This document shows, one piece after another, positions 54,637-64,000 of a stretch of 64,000 bases of DNA. A model generated the notes under the pieces. That model worked only from the letters and a program-made list of their open reading frames with translations, searched no databases and was not told where the DNA came from. Source of the DNA: Pseudomonas izuensis (GTDB lineage Bacteria > Pseudomonadota > Gammaproteobacteria > Pseudomonadales > Pseudomonadaceae); assembly GCF_009861505.1 (NCBI RefSeq), contig NZ_WTFT01000011.1, forward strand, positions 62,001 to 126,000, given 5' to 3'. Position 1 is the stretch's first letter; every line of letters begins with the position of its first letter. The position numbers were made by a program, and so were the translations under genes.

Positions 54637-54649
54637 TGAGTTTGTCTCA
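54637..54649. promoter_or_regulatory. MetR box between metR and metE
   Basis: TGAGTTTGTCTCA is a perfect inverted repeat TGAG-N5-CTCA, close to the enterobacterial MetR consensus TGAA-N5-TTCA. It lies in the 111-base divergent gap, 54 bases before the metE ATG. Confidence 0.7.
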
Positions 54650-54703
54650 TGTTGGGTTGGCTGTCGACAATAGCGCCATCTTTTACACAGGAGCACATTC
54701 GAC

Positions 54704-57016
54704 ATGGCCGTGGCCCACACCTTAGGTTTCCCGCGCATCGGCGCCGACCGCGAACTGAAAAAAGCCCTGGAATCCTACTGGAAGGGCGACCTCGACCAGA
54801 GCGCATTGGAAAGCGTCGGCCGCCAGTTGCGCGCCACCCACTGGCAATTGCAGAAAGATGCCGGCATCGACCTGCTGCCGGTCGGTGATTTCGCCTGGTA
54901 CGACCAGGTGCTGACCCATTCCCTGACGTTCGGTGTGATCCCGGAGCGTTTCGACAATACCAAGGACGAACGCGGCCTGCCGACCCTCGACACCTTGTTC
55001 GCCATGGCCCGTGGCGCCACTGCAAGCTGCTGCGGCGGTGAACATGGCCAGGCGCAATACGCCCAGGAACTGACCAAGTGGTTCGACACCAACTACCACT
55101 ACCTGGTCCCGGAATTCTCGGTTGATCAACAGTTCAAGCTGAGCTGGGAACAGCTGTTCGACGAGGTCGAAGAAGCCAAGGCCCTCGGTCACACCATCAA
55201 ACCGGTGATCATCGGTCCGCTGACGTACCTGTGGCTGGGCAAGGCAAAAGGCAACGATTTCGACAAGCTCGACCTGCTGGAACGCCTGCTGCCGGTCTAC
55301 GGCGAAATCCTCGGTCGCCTGGCCGCCCAAGGTGTGGAATGGGTGCAGATTGACGAACCGATCCTGACGCTCGACCTGCCTCAGGAATGGAAAAACGCCT
55401 TCGAGCGCGCTTACCACATCCTGCAGTACTCGCCACTGAAAAAACTGGTGGCCACTTACTTCAGCGGCCTGCAGGACAACCTCGGCCTGGCCGTCGGCTT
55501 GCCGGTACAAGGCCTGCACATCGACGCCGTGCGGGCGCCGGATCAACTGCTGCACGTGCTCGATCGTCTGCCGATCTACAAGATTCTCTCGGTGGGGCTG
55601 GTCAATGGTCGTAACGTCTGGCGCTGTGAGCTGGAGCCGGTGCTCGAACAGCTGCGATTTGCCCAGGAGCGGTTTGGCGACAACCTGTGGGTCAGCAGTT
55701 CCTGCTCGCTGCTGCACAGTCCGGTGGACCTGGAGCGCGAAGACAAACTCGATCCCGAGCTGAAAAGCTGGTTGGCGTTTGCCGTGCAAAAATGTGGCGA
55801 AATCGCCGTGCTGCGTGATGCACTCAACGATCCGCAAGCGCCGAAAGTGCAAGCCGCGCTGGCCGAAAGCCGCGCCATCGCCGCCAACCGCGCCGAGTCG
55901 CCGCGTATTCATAAGGCCGAGGTGCAGGCACGTATCAATGCCATCGACGCAACCGACAGCCAGCGCCGTTCGCCGTTTGCCAAACGCATCGAGCAACAAC
56001 GTGCACGCTTGAAACTGCCGGCGTTCCCGACCACCACCATCGGCTCGTTCCCGCAAACCGGATCGATTCGTCTGGCGCGCCAGGCCTTCAAGCAAGGCAA
56101 GCTGTCGGCCAACGATTACACCGACGCCATGCACCACGAAATTCGCCACGCAGTGACGGTTCAGGAGCGTCTGGGGCTGGATGTACTGGTGCACGGTGAA
56201 GCCGAGCGCAACGACATGGTCGAGTACTTCGCCGAGCAGTTGGACGGTTATCTGTTTACCCGTTTCGGCTGGGTGCAGAGCTACGGCTCGCGCTGTGTGA
56301 AACCGGCGATCATTTACGGCGACCTGAGCCGTCCGAACGCCATGACCGTCGACTGGATCACCTATGCGCAGAGCCAGACCGACAAGGTCATGAAAGGCAT
56401 GCTCACCGGTCCCGTGACCATGCTGATGTGGTCATTTCCCCGCGAAGACGTGTCGCGCAAAGTCCAGGCGCAACAACTGGCGTTGGCCCTGCGTGACGAA
56501 GTGGTGGACCTGGAAGCCGCCGGCATCAAGATCGTGCAGATCGACGAAGCCGCGTTCCGTGAAGGTCTACCGCTACGACGGGAGCAATGGCGGGAATACC
56601 TGGACTGGGCCGTGGAAGCGTTCCGCCTGAGCGCCAGCGGTGTGCGCGACGAAACCCAGATCCATACCCACATGTGCTACAGCGAATTCAACGACGTGAT
56701 CGAAGCCATCGCGGCGATGGACGCCGACGTGATCACCATCGAAACCTCACGCTCGGACATGGAACTGCTGGAGGCTTTCAAGGCGTTCGATTACCCGAAT
56801 GACATCGGTCCGGGTGTCTACGACATCCATTCGCCGCGGGTGCCGGACACCGCTGAGATGGTCAAGTTGATGAGCAAAGCCGTGCAGCGAATCCCCGCCG
56901 AACGGCTGTGGGTCAACCCCGATTGTGGTTTGAAAACCCGGGCGTGGCCGGAGACCGAGGCCGCATTGGTCAATATGGTGGCGGCGGCGCGGCAGTTGCG
57001 TAGTCAGTTGGCTTAA
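54704..57016 (+). CDS. metE: Cobalamin-independent methionine synthase
   Basis: A 770-residue enzyme that methylates homocysteine from methyltetrahydrofolate-polyglutamate. It is the standard length with two barrels. N-terminal: [21 protein letters not shown]-terminal: [13 protein letters not shown], and the zinc ligands in [11 protein letters not shown] (His, Cys), a Glu in IETSRSDME and the Cys in [12 protein letters not shown] 54704 follows CACAGGAGCACATTCGAC. There is no cobalamin riboswitch upstream; control by MetR is expected. Confidence 0.97.
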   Translation: MAVAHTLGFPRIGADRELKKALESYWKGDLDQSALESVGRQLRATHWQLQKDAGIDLLPVGDFAWYDQVLTHSLTFGVIPERFDNTKDERGLPTLDTLFAMARGATASCCGGEHGQAQYAQELTKWFDTNYHYLVPEFSVDQQFKLSWEQLFDEVEEAKALGHTIKPVIIGPLTYLWLGKAKGNDFDKLDLLERLLPVYGEILGRLAAQGVEWVQIDEPILTLDLPQEWKNAFERAYHILQYSPLKKLVATYFSGLQDNLGLAVGLPVQGLHIDAVRAPDQLLHVLDRLPIYKILSVGLVNGRNVWRCELEPVLEQLRFAQERFGDNLWVSSSCSLLHSPVDLEREDKLDPELKSWLAFAVQKCGEIAVLRDALNDPQAPKVQAALAESRAIAANRAESPRIHKAEVQARINAIDATDSQRRSPFAKRIEQQRARLKLPAFPTTTIGSFPQTGSIRLARQAFKQGKLSANDYTDAMHHEIRHAVTVQERLGLDVLVHGEAERNDMVEYFAEQLDGYLFTRFGWVQSYGSRCVKPAIIYGDLSRPNAMTVDWITYAQSQTDKVMKGMLTGPVTMLMWSFPREDVSRKVQAQQLALALRDEVVDLEAAGIKIVQIDEAAFREGLPLRREQWREYLDWAVEAFRLSASGVRDETQIHTHMCYSEFNDVIEAIAAMDADVITIETSRSDMELLEAFKAFDYPNDIGPGVYDIHSPRVPDTAEMVKLMSKAVQRIPAERLWVNPDCGLKTRAWPETEAALVNMVAAARQLRSQLA

Positions 57017-57022
57017 GGACGC

Positions 57023-57113
57023 CTTCGCGAGCAGGCTCGCTCCCACAGTGGATAGGTGTCGTACACAAAATCTGTGAACCACACAAAACTGTGGGAGCGA
57101 GCCTGCTCGCGAT
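57023..57113. repeat. REPIN, GAGCGAGCCTGCTCGCGA type
   Basis: CTTCGCGAGCAGGCTCGCTC to GGAGCGAGCCTGCTCGCGAT, with spacer GTCGTACACAAAATCTGTGA. Directly after it comes AACGATAACGCGGTGTGG, similar to the inner part of the doublet at 53568. The rest of the 229-base gap up to 57245 contains no gene. Confidence 0.87.
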
Positions 57114-57245
57114 TAAACGATAACGCGGTGTGGAAAATGACCGCTCGGCACTCTTCATCAAACTGTCACACAAGTGTGGCAGCGCGCTTGAACAAACTTC
57201 ATCAGACTCGCGCTCTACTGGGGTTCTGCGTTTTGGTGTTTTTTC

Positions 57246-58277
57246 ATGCGTGCTTTGTTTTTATCGGCGGCCATTTTTCTGGCCTCATTGTTCAGCCTGC
57301 CGTCCCTGGCAGCGTCTCGTTGTGATGTCAATGTTCCGACCGAACACGTCGATCTGGCGCAGGTGAGCCTGGCGTACCAGAGCATCGGTCGTGCATCGGA
57401 CCCGGCGTTGCTGTTGGTGATGGGGTTGGGCGGGCAGTTGATTCACTGGCCCGACGAGGTGGTGGTTGCGTTGTGTCAGCAAGGGTTCCGGGTGATTCGC
57501 TATGACAATCGCGATGTCGGTCTGTCGACCTGGCGGCAGGCGCCTGTCGAGGCCAACCTGACTTTCGAGGTGTTGCGCTACAAGCTGGGTTTGCCGGTGT
57601 CGGCCCCGTACTCGCTGACCGACATGGCGGACGACGGCCTGGGGCTGATGGATGCGTTGCACATCGAGCAGTTCCACGTGCTGGGCGCCAGCATGGGCGG
57701 GATGATCGCGCAGCATATGGCGGCCATGGCGCCGCAGCGGGTCGAGAGCCTGACGCTGATCATGACTACATCCGGGGCCGAAGGCTTACCGGCGCCGAGT
57801 GCGGCATTGGTGCAACTTCTCTCGCGCCGTGGCGCGCCCAATCGCGAAGTTGCCCTGGAGCAGCAGGCCGATCTGCTGGCCGCGCTGGGCAGCCCGACGG
57901 TCAGCGATGATCGCCAGGCGTTGCTGCACCAGGCGGCGTTGTCCTATGACCGGGCCTTCAACCCCGAAGGCGTGAAACGCCAGATCATGGCGATCCTGGC
58001 CGAGCCGAGCCGGGTGGCGCTGCTCAATCAATTGCGGGTGCCGGCGCTGGTGGTGCATGGCACCGCCGATCCGTTGTTGCCGGTGATGCATGGCGTGCAC
58101 CTGGCGGCGCACTTGCGTGGCAGCCAGTTGAAGCTGATTCCAGGCCTGGCCCACCGATTCCAGGAAGCGTTCAAGGCGCCGTTGCTGGCGGCGGTGTTGC
58201 CGTACCTGCGGGCTCATCGTGAAGACACCTCGCATTGGGCGCAGATCGAACCGGTGGCCGAACCCAACCTCCTCTAA
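57246..58277 (+). CDS. Alpha/beta hydrolase with signal peptide
   Basis: A 343-residue exported hydrolase. The signal peptide ends near SLAA (residues 1-23). The catalytic elements are the oxyanion-side [14 protein letters not shown], the nucleophile elbow GASMGG, an Asp in [10 protein letters not shown] and a His in [10 protein letters not shown]. It resembles non-specific esterases of the TesE/haloperoxidase-like group; the substrate is unknown. It is flanked by REP doublets on both sides, so it is a single-gene unit. Confidence 0.82.
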   Translation: MRALFLSAAIFLASLFSLPSLAASRCDVNVPTEHVDLAQVSLAYQSIGRASDPALLLVMGLGGQLIHWPDEVVVALCQQGFRVIRYDNRDVGLSTWRQAPVEANLTFEVLRYKLGLPVSAPYSLTDMADDGLGLMDALHIEQFHVLGASMGGMIAQHMAAMAPQRVESLTLIMTTSGAEGLPAPSAALVQLLSRRGAPNREVALEQQADLLAALGSPTVSDDRQALLHQAALSYDRAFNPEGVKRQIMAILAEPSRVALLNQLRVPALVVHGTADPLLPVMHGVHLAAHLRGSQLKLIPGLAHRFQEAFKAPLLAAVLPYLRAHREDTSHWAQIEPVAEPNLL

Positions 58278-58288
58278 CACCAAAATCC

Positions 58289-58354
58289 CCTGTAGGAGCT
58301 GGCTTGCCAGCGAAGACGGCCTGACAGAATTCGCCGGCAAGCCGGCTCCTACAA
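58289..58354. repeat. Mixed REP doublet, short spacer
   Basis: The left arm CTGTAGGAGCTGGCTTGCCA and right arm TCGCCGGCAAGCCGGCTCCT differ (GCCGGC centre on the right). The spacer is about 17 bases. Confidence 0.83.
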
Positions 58355-58407
58355 GATCGTGCCTGTCAGGTGTATCGTCTGGATTTTCCGGGCCCGCGAG
58401 GTGTGCA

Positions 58408-59076
58408 ATGAGTTCCCCATTGAAAATCGATTTCGTCAGCGACGTGTCCTGCCCCTGGTGCGTCGTCGGTCTATACGGCCTGACCAAGGCCCTGGACATC
58501 CTGCGCGACGAGGTCCGTGCCGAGATCCGTTTCCAGCCGTTCGAATTGAACCCGAAGATGGGCCCCGAAGGGCAGAACATCACCGAGCACATCACCGAGA
58601 AGTACGGCTCGACGCCGGAACAGTCGCAAAAAAATCGCGAGATGATCCGCGCGCGTGGCGCCGAAGTCGGGTTTGCGTTTCGTACCGATGGCAACAGCCG
58701 CATCTACAACACCTTCGATGCCCATCGTTTGCTGCACTGGGCGGGTCTGGAAGGGCTGCAACTGCCACTGAAGGAAGCGTTGTTCAAGGCGTATTTCACT
58801 GACGGCGGCAACCCCTCCGACACCACTCAACTGGCGCGGATTGCCGAAAACGTCGGGCTGGATCGCCAGCGTGCCGAGGCGATTCTGGCGTCGGATGAAT
58901 TCGCCACAGAGGTCCGCCAGGAAGAACAGTTGTGGCTGTCGCGCGGGGTCAGTTCGGTGCCGACCGTAGTGTTCAACGGTCAGTACGCCGTCACGGGTGG
59001 ACAACCGGTGGAAAGCTTTGTCGGAGCGATTCGCCAGATCATGAGTGAGGCGAAGGGCGGAACCGTCAACGGCTAA
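58408..59076 (+). CDS. DsbA family oxidoreductase (FrnE-like)
   Basis: A 222-residue thioredoxin-fold protein with the DsbA helical insert. The redox motif is CPWC in [15 protein letters not shown], and the cis-Pro region is [10 protein letters not shown], as in FrnE/2-hydroxychromene isomerase-like cytoplasmic members. There is no signal peptide, so a cytoplasmic role is likely. ATG 58408 starts [12 protein letters not shown]; the longer frame runs through REP sequence. Confidence 0.87.
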   Translation: MSSPLKIDFVSDVSCPWCVVGLYGLTKALDILRDEVRAEIRFQPFELNPKMGPEGQNITEHITEKYGSTPEQSQKNREMIRARGAEVGFAFRTDGNSRIYNTFDAHRLLHWAGLEGLQLPLKEALFKAYFTDGGNPSDTTQLARIAENVGLDRQRAEAILASDEFATEVRQEEQLWLSRGVSSVPTVVFNGQYAVTGGQPVESFVGAIRQIMSEAKGGTVNG

Positions 59077-59085
59077 GATCCGTGA

Positions 59086-59162
59086 CCTGTAGGAGCTGGC
59101 TTGCCAGCGAAGGCGGTGGTGGCCGTGATGACGTCTTCGCTGGCAAGCCAGCTCCTACAGGG
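59086..59162. repeat. REPIN, GAGCTGGCTTGCCAGC type
   Basis: An inverted doublet CCTGTAGGAGCTGGCTTGCC to GGCAAGCCAGCTCCTACAGG, with a short spacer, between convergent genes. Confidence 0.9.
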
Positions 59163-59172
59163 TTGTGGGTTT

Positions 59173-60564
59173 TCAGCGGATTATCTTGTCCACATGAATC
59201 CCCAGTTTTTTCAGCCGGTACCAGAAGCTGCGCTCGGAGATTCCGATCAACTGCGCGGCGGCTGCCTGCACGCCATTGCTCTGGGCCAGGGCGGCGAGGA
59301 TGTAGGCCTTTTCGACTTCGGCCAGCGCGGCTTCCAGGTCCGGTGGCACGCGGGTGCCTTCGCCGAGAATGGCATGGCTGGCGGCCGGCGCTGAAGCAAA
59401 CAGGTACGCCGGCAAATCATGGTCTTCAATCACCGCTTCTGAGGCGACGATGGTCGCGCGTTCCACGCAGTTCTGCAGTTCGCGGATGTTGCCCGGCCAC
59501 GAATAACGGGCCATGGCCTGCAACGCCTCCGGGCTGAACCCCGTGATGCGTTTGCCTGCGGTGGCGCCCAGGGTGTGGGCGAAGTGGCGGGCCAATGGGG
59601 CGATATCCTCGACCCGCTCGCGCAGGGCGGGCAGGGGAATCGGGAACACATTGAGGCGGTAGTAGAGGTCTTCGCGAAACTCCTTGTTGGCCACGGCCTC
59701 CAGCAGGTTTTTGTTGGTGGCGGCGATGACCCGCACATCCACCTTGCGTTCGCGGGGATCGCCCACCGGTTCGATGATGCGTTCTTGCAGGGCGCGAAGG
59801 ATCTTCGCCTGCAACGGCAGCGGCATTTCACCGATTTCATCGAGAAACAGCGTGCCCTTGTCGGCCTGCATGAAGCGCCCGACCCGGTCGGCCACGGCCC
59901 CGGTGAAAGCGCCTTTGCGGTGGCCGAACATTTCGCTTTCCAGCAATCCTTCAGGGATGGCCGCGCAGTTCACCGCGACGAAGGGTTTGTCCGCGCGATT
60001 GCCATGTTTGTGGATCGCCCGGGCGACCATTTCCTTGCCGGTGCCGCTCTCGCCGGTCAGCAGGATCGTCGCATTGCTTTCGCGTACCGAGTCGATGGCG
60101 TGCAGCACACGCCGGAAACTCGGGCTGTCACCGATCAGGCTGTCGATTTGCTGGTGTTCGTCGAGTTCGGCGCGCATGCGCTGGTTGTCTTTGAGGATGT
60201 CGCGAAATTGCAGGGCCTTGCTGACGGTGATGTCCAGCTCATCAATGTCGAACGGTTTGGCGATGTAGTCGAAGGCGCCGTTGCGCATCGACTGCACGGC
60301 GTTTTTCACCGTGCTGTAGGCGGTCATGACGATGACCGGCAACTGCGGAAAACGGTTTTTTATTTCCGCCAGCAATTGCGGGCCGTCCATGCCGGGCATG
60401 CGCCAGTCGCTGATCACCAGGTCGATGTCTTCGACCTCCAGCACCTTGAGGGCATGCAGGCCATTGCCGGCGGTGAACACGGTGATGCCGTTCTGGCTCA
60501 AGGCCGAGGCCAGCAGGTCGCAGAGTTTTGGCTCGTCATCGACCACCAGTACGTTATGTGTCAT
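59173..60564 (-). CDS. Sigma-54-dependent NtrC-type response regulator
   Basis: A 463-residue regulator: receiver with phospho-acceptor Asp53 (LVISDWRMPGMDGP), AAA+ activator with Walker A GESGTGKE (171-178), sigma-54 loop GAFTGA (218-223), ALRERVEDI and an Fis-type helix-turn-helix (ISERSFWYRLKKLGIHVDK). It will activate sigma-54 promoters when phosphorylated by the kinase encoded just upstream. ATG 60564 overlaps the kinase gene by 11 bases; 32 codons upstream in the same frame lie inside it. Its target genes are unknown. Confidence 0.93.
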   Translation of the reverse strand: MTHNVLVVDDEPKLCDLLASALSQNGITVFTAGNGLHALKVLEVEDIDLVISDWRMPGMDGPQLLAEIKNRFPQLPVIVMTAYSTVKNAVQSMRNGAFDYIAKPFDIDELDITVSKALQFRDILKDNQRMRAELDEHQQIDSLIGDSPSFRRVLHAIDSVRESNATILLTGESGTGKEMVARAIHKHGNRADKPFVAVNCAAIPEGLLESEMFGHRKGAFTGAVADRVGRFMQADKGTLFLDEIGEMPLPLQAKILRALQERIIEPVGDPRERKVDVRVIAATNKNLLEAVANKEFREDLYYRLNVFPIPLPALRERVEDIAPLARHFAHTLGATAGKRITGFSPEALQAMARYSWPGNIRELQNCVERATIVASEAVIEDHDLPAYLFASAPAASHAILGEGTRVPPDLEAALAEVEKAYILAALAQSNGVQAAAAQLIGISERSFWYRLKKLGIHVDKIIR

Positions 60565-62329
60565 CGCTGCCCTCGTCGAAGTCTTCGCCATTGGCCGGAA
60601 TGTACAGGCTGAACGTGGCCCCGGCATCTTTTTCACTGGCGCATTCGATGCGTCCGTCATGACTTTCCATGATCGAGAACACCTTCGCCAGACCCAGGCC
60701 GGTGCCGGAGGCCTTGGTGGTGACGAACGGCGTGAAGATGCGTTCGAGCATGTCCGGTTCGATGCCCTGGCCGGTGTCGGCGATGCTGATCACGGTGTAC
60801 GGCCCATCGCTGCTGATGCCCAGGGTCAGGCGGCCCCCGCCGGGCATGGCGTCGATGGCGTTGACGATCAGGTTCAGCCCGGCCTGCTTGAGCTGCCGGG
60901 CGTCGGTGTAAAGCGTAGCGCCGGGAGCCTGATCGTCGATCTGCACATCGATGTTGTGGCTGGCCAGTTCCGGGGCGCAAAAGCCCGCCAGCTCATCCAC
61001 CAATGGCCGCGCCGGTTGCGTCGAGCGCATCGGTGCGCTGGGCTTGGCGAAGTCGAGGAATTCGGTGATCAGGTCGTTGATGCGGCTGACTTCGCTGACC
61101 ACGTATTCCAGATGTCGTTTGTCGCTCTCGGGCAGATCGGCGCGCCGATGCAACAGCTGCGTGGCGGTTTTGATGATCCCCAGCGGGTTGCGGATTTCAT
61201 GGGCCAGGCCCATGGCGACTTCCCCCAGCGCATGCAAGCGGTCGCGGCGGCGCAGTTGCGACTCCAGATGCTGCAACTCGCCCAGGCGTTCGCTCATGTG
61301 GTTGAACGTGCTGCTCAATTCGGCCAGTTCGTCACCGCCGGTCACCGGCAAGCGCTGGCGATAGTCCCCGGCGATCACCGCTTGAACGCCCTGCGCGAGG
61401 CCGCGCAAGGGCTTGGTCAGGCGCTGGGAAACCAGCCAGCCGACGGTCAGGGAGGCCGCCGAGCTGAGCAGGAAAATCAGAATGAACAGGTTGCTCTGGT
61501 TGACCAGTCCCAACAGGCTACTGTGACGCAGCAGGCCGCTGAAAATCACGCCTTGCAGTTCACCGTTTTCATTGAGAATCGGTCGGTAGATGCCGCTGTA
61601 GCGGTTGGTGAATTGCTCGATCGGCTGCTTGGTGCTGCGCAGGAGTTGTTCGATGTCTTCCGGCACCGCTGCGGGGTGATCCTCAAAGCGTTGAGTGGAA
61701 AAAATCTCCGAGAAGTCATCGGCCTTCGCCAGGTACAGCCGCAGATCGAGGGAGTGCACATCGGCCACGCTGGTGAGGAAGCTGCTGTCCAGGTAAGTGG
61801 CGATCACCAGCTTGTAGCCGACACCCTCCTGTTCGGTTTCGAAGGTCGAGATCACCGTGCCGGTTGCCACGCCACCGACTTGCAGGGTTTGCAGCACGGC
61901 CTTGGGGGCGATGCTGATCTGCCGGACGATGTCGTCGGCGACCGTACTGAACATCACCTTGTTATCACTGTTGCGCACCAGCGCCACCACGTCGATGCCC
62001 ATGGACTCGGCAATGTCGCTGGTCAGCCTGTCGTTTCGTGTTGACTGTCGATCGGTGGGTGGGCGCGTGTAACGCAGGAACAATTGCGCGACCCGGGCAT
62101 TGTCCCGCAGGATTTCGGTGATCTCGTCTTCGACGATCTTGGTCGATTCCTGCAGCCAGATGCGGACGTTACTGTCGAAAATCTGTGACAGCGTGGTCGC
62201 CGCCAGTTCGGCGGCAATCATGGTCGGGATCACGCTGACCAGCCAGAACGCCAGCACCAGTTTGCGTTGCAGGCTCCAGCCGGAGAGGGCGAAAGGTCGG
62301 GGGGCAGGGCGTTGGTGTTTGATCATCAT
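60554..62329 (-). CDS. Membrane sensor histidine kinase
   Basis: A 591-residue kinase. Membrane helices lie at about 23-45 and 280-300, with a large extracytoplasmic sensor of roughly 235 residues between them (dCache-like size). Then HAMP (SQRLTKPLRGLAQGV), HisKA with His377 in GLAHEIRNPLG, and an ATPase domain (NLIVNAIDAMPGGG, ADTGQGIEPD, GTGLGLAKVF). It should phosphorylate the NtrC-type regulator encoded next. The signal is unknown. The upstream acyltransferase gene ends seven bases before this start. Confidence 0.92.
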   Translation of the reverse strand: MMIKHQRPAPRPFALSGWSLQRKLVLAFWLVSVIPTMIAAELAATTLSQIFDSNVRIWLQESTKIVEDEITEILRDNARVAQLFLRYTRPPTDRQSTRNDRLTSDIAESMGIDVVALVRNSDNKVMFSTVADDIVRQISIAPKAVLQTLQVGGVATGTVISTFETEQEGVGYKLVIATYLDSSFLTSVADVHSLDLRLYLAKADDFSEIFSTQRFEDHPAAVPEDIEQLLRSTKQPIEQFTNRYSGIYRPILNENGELQGVIFSGLLRHSSLLGLVNQSNLFILIFLLSSAASLTVGWLVSQRLTKPLRGLAQGVQAVIAGDYRQRLPVTGGDELAELSSTFNHMSERLGELQHLESQLRRRDRLHALGEVAMGLAHEIRNPLGIIKTATQLLHRRADLPESDKRHLEYVVSEVSRINDLITEFLDFAKPSAPMRSTQPARPLVDELAGFCAPELASHNIDVQIDDQAPGATLYTDARQLKQAGLNLIVNAIDAMPGGGRLTLGISSDGPYTVISIADTGQGIEPDMLERIFTPFVTTKASGTGLGLAKVFSIMESHDGRIECASEKDAGATFSLYIPANGEDFDEGSDDT

Positions 62330-62336
62330 GCTTCGC

Positions 62337-63464
62337 TTATTGCAGCTCGCTTATCGCAGCCGCCATGGCAGGGTCGGATCGGTCCGGACGGATAAACATT
62401 TTCACCAGCCGCAACAGGCTGTCGAGCAGGCGGTTGCGATGGCGGAAAAACACGGTGTTGCCGGTAAACGAGCAACCCAGGCGCCGCTTGTTGGCATAAC
62501 CGGCCTGGCCACACGCATAGATCGTAACGCCGTGCTCAATACAGTAGTCGACATTGGCCAGCCAGCTGCGCACGTACAGGTTGTGCTCACGGGTCTGGCT
62601 CAGATCGTGGGCAAAGAACTTGTCCACCAGGCGCTGTTCGTCCAGCAGCACCAGATTGAACGCCACCAGATCCTCGCCGAGCCAATAGAGCACACAAGCG
62701 GCACGTTTATCGAGGTGTTCCAGCACTTGACGGAAATAACCCGGTGGCAGGCGTTCGAAGGTCAGGTCGCTGCGCTCGAGCGTGGCTTCGTAAAGCTGCA
62801 TCATTCGCGGGAGCAGGTCATCCACCGAGCGCCGCCATTCGATGCGCGGGCCCTGGCCACGCAGGGTGCGGCGCAAGTCCTTGCGGGTGGACTTGCCGAG
62901 CGTACCAAGGTAGGCGTCGACGGAACCGAAGGTAATCGGCAGTTCGGCACTGGGTAGACCGGGCATGCAGTGCAAGCCCGCATCATGGCAGGCCTGCAAC
63001 CATTGTGGGTCGCGGTGCGAGGCGTCCTTGACCGCCAATAGACCGATGCCGGACTGATCGGCATCCTTGCGCGCCAGATGCAATAGTTGTTCGAGCAGGG
63101 CCGGGCGCCGGCTCACGGTTATATGCCGGGCCGTGCCGACATGGCACTGCTCGGCCACCGGTGAGCCGAGGGCGTAGAGGCGCACCTCGAACAGCCCCGG
63201 CCAGCATCGCTGCAGCCATTGGCTGATGCGTTTGCCCCGACCCTGAAGCGTAGTGTCCAGCGAGTAAGCGGTGGTGAACGCCACCGCAGCCGCAATCAAT
63301 ACATCGTCTTCGAACAATGCCAGATAGCGCCACTGAAAATCGGCAATGTCCGAGCGTTCAACGGCCCGGTAGTAATCCCAATCCTCCAGTTCGTCGGGGA
63401 AGCAGTCATTCCAGGCACCGCGTTCAATGGCTTCGATCGTTGAAAAGGCGAGGGCAGTAATCAC
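62337..63464 (-). CDS. GNAT/BioF2-like acyltransferase (FemAB-like fold)
   Basis: A 375-residue protein with two GNAT-like halves. The second (residues about 190-330) matches the BioF2-like acetyltransferase domain: TLGKSTRKDLRRTLR, YEATLERSDLTFERLPPGYF, DLVAFNLVLLDEQRLVDKFF and RSWLANVDYCIEHG. Such proteins add acyl or aminoacyl groups during surface polymer or peptidoglycan synthesis, though the substrate here is unknown. It is first in an operon with the sensor kinase and response regulator, spacing seven bases, which is an uncommon arrangement. Confidence 0.8.
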   Translation of the reverse strand: MITALAFSTIEAIERGAWNDCFPDELEDWDYYRAVERSDIADFQWRYLALFEDDVLIAAAVAFTTAYSLDTTLQGRGKRISQWLQRCWPGLFEVRLYALGSPVAEQCHVGTARHITVSRRPALLEQLLHLARKDADQSGIGLLAVKDASHRDPQWLQACHDAGLHCMPGLPSAELPITFGSVDAYLGTLGKSTRKDLRRTLRGQGPRIEWRRSVDDLLPRMMQLYEATLERSDLTFERLPPGYFRQVLEHLDKRAACVLYWLGEDLVAFNLVLLDEQRLVDKFFAHDLSQTREHNLYVRSWLANVDYCIEHGVTIYACGQAGYANKRRLGCSFTGNTVFFRHRNRLLDSLLRLVKMFIRPDRSDPAMAAAISELQ

Positions 63465-63508
63465 TTGGTTTCCTTAACATTTACCCACGTTGGGCCTCAC
63501 CCGATCCC

Positions 63509-63612
63509 TTGTAGGAGCGAGCCTGCTCGCGATGGACTCCAGAGCGCCGCGTTTATCCTGTTACCCCGCGTTATCGTTAACGACTTTCGCGAGCAGGCTC
63601 GCTCCTACAGGG
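63509..63612. repeat. REPIN with conserved long spacer
   Basis: A 104-bp element: GATGGACTCCAGAGCGCCGC on the left, GCGTTATCGTTAACGACTTT on the right, close to the copy at 8554. It lies between the acyltransferase gene start and the hydrolase gene end. Confidence 0.9.
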
Positions 63613-63638
63613 GGGCGTGCATAGGTTCGTCGATGTGT

Positions 63639-64000
63639 TCAGGCCAGCTGCCGATAGTCCTGGCGCGGGGGGTGAGCAGTGGTTCCTTGTTGCGTGAAAC
63701 GGTGCTGGATAAAGTCCGCGCTCAGCTCCACCACGCGACGGTATTGCAGATCGACAGTGATCATGTGGTAGCAGTCGTCCAGCAGGATTTTCACCACGGG
63801 CCCACCGAGCTTGCGTTCTACATAGTCGGCGTTCCAGCGGCTGGTGATGTCGTCCTCTCGTGAATGCAGCACCAACGCCTGGGTGGTGATCTGTGGCATG
63901 CGTTTTTTTGCCGCCGCCACCAACCGGTGCAACTCCCGAACGCTGACCCCGGACATGGTCAGCAGCCCGGCATTGCCGCTTTCGCCGGCCTTCATCTGTC
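63639..64000 (-). CDS. Alpha/beta hydrolase (carboxylesterase type), C-terminal part only
   Basis: About 120 residues up to the stop; the gene enters from beyond the right edge. It contains the C-terminal half of a carboxylesterase/serine-aminopeptidase-like fold: Asp in VLHSREDDITS and the catalytic His in DDCYHMITVDLQ. The nucleophile would lie outside the window. It may be an Est30-type esterase; the substrate is unknown. The internal ATG at 63995 is not the true start. Confidence 0.75.
   Translation of the reverse strand, partial: QMKAGESGNAGLLTMSGVSVRELHRLVAAAKKRMPQITTQALVLHSREDDITSRWNADYVERKLGGPVVKILLDDCYHMITVDLQYRRVVELSADFIQHRFTQQGTTAHPPRQDYRQLA

Noticed and set aside
54593..54703. 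Cobalamin riboswitch upstream of metE
   Set aside because: The gap is only 111 bases and has no B12-box-like sequence; a full riboswitch would not fit.
60326..62044. Antisense open frame of 572 codons opposite the two-component genes
   Set aside because: It spans two real genes with intact kinase and regulator motifs and has no motif of its own.

Overview
The window is about 64 kb of a GC-rich gammaproteobacterial chromosome that I assign to Pseudomonas, most likely the P. fluorescens group. The reasons are the protein sequences and gene neighbourhoods (guaBA next to a multicopper oxidase and tadA; icp next to asrA; metR divergent from metE) and the very dense REP/REPIN repeats, with 22 intergenic sites plus one decayed copy. 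There is no prophage, IS element, integrase, tRNA, rRNA or CRISPR array that I can support.

Left part (1-14.5 kb) is housekeeping: the 3' end of purL with a YqfO-like gene, an L,D-transpeptidase and a NudC-like Nudix protein on the minus strand, then a CoA pyrophosphatase, gamma carbonic anhydrase, DUF1289 protein, a VUT-family transporter, purT, a zinc-ribbon protein of unknown role, and guaB-guaA. Four genes of purine synthesis (purL, purT, guaB, guaA) lie within 13 kb. An AcpA-like Tat-exported phosphoesterase follows.

Middle part (14.9-32.8 kb): a 1037-residue toxin-like protein whose C-terminal ChaN/EreA-like domain appears to have lost its histidines; a multicopper oxidase coupled to tadA; cmoA-cmoB for tRNA wobble uridine modification; a YhhN/cysteine-peptidase-inhibitor pair; the Lon-like heat-shock protease AsrA with a near-consensus sigma-32 promoter; periplasmic glucose oxidation (gcd) with the sugar porin oprB; a VF530/Pr6Pr pair; and a YqjI/YqjH-like metal-responsive PadR plus siderophore-interacting reductase pair.

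Accessory part (32.9-46.7 kb): a complete alpha-type (CS1/CFA/I-like) chaperone-usher fimbrial locus in the order major subunit, usher, chaperone, second major subunit, tip protein, with a structured leader, a four-codon upstream ORF and an internal terminator-like hairpin after the first subunit. Then a bifunctional PBP1-like enzyme, an OpgC-type acyltransferase and a divergent gtrABC-type glucosylation cassette. Together these form a cell-surface modification block.

Right part (46.7-64 kb): an FMN-binding glutamate-synthase-family protein; a LuxR regulator divergent from a nitrilase-family hydrolase and an APC permease; Nudix, LysE and GNAT genes; metR/metE with a MetR-box-like site; an exported alpha/beta hydrolase; a DsbA/FrnE-type protein; a sigma-54 two-component system cotranscribed with a BioF2-like acyltransferase; and the C-terminal part of another hydrolase. 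The most promising items for follow-up are the degenerate toxin domain, the fimbrial leader and attenuator, the asrA sigma-32 promoter, and REP elements that supply the stop codons of two genes.
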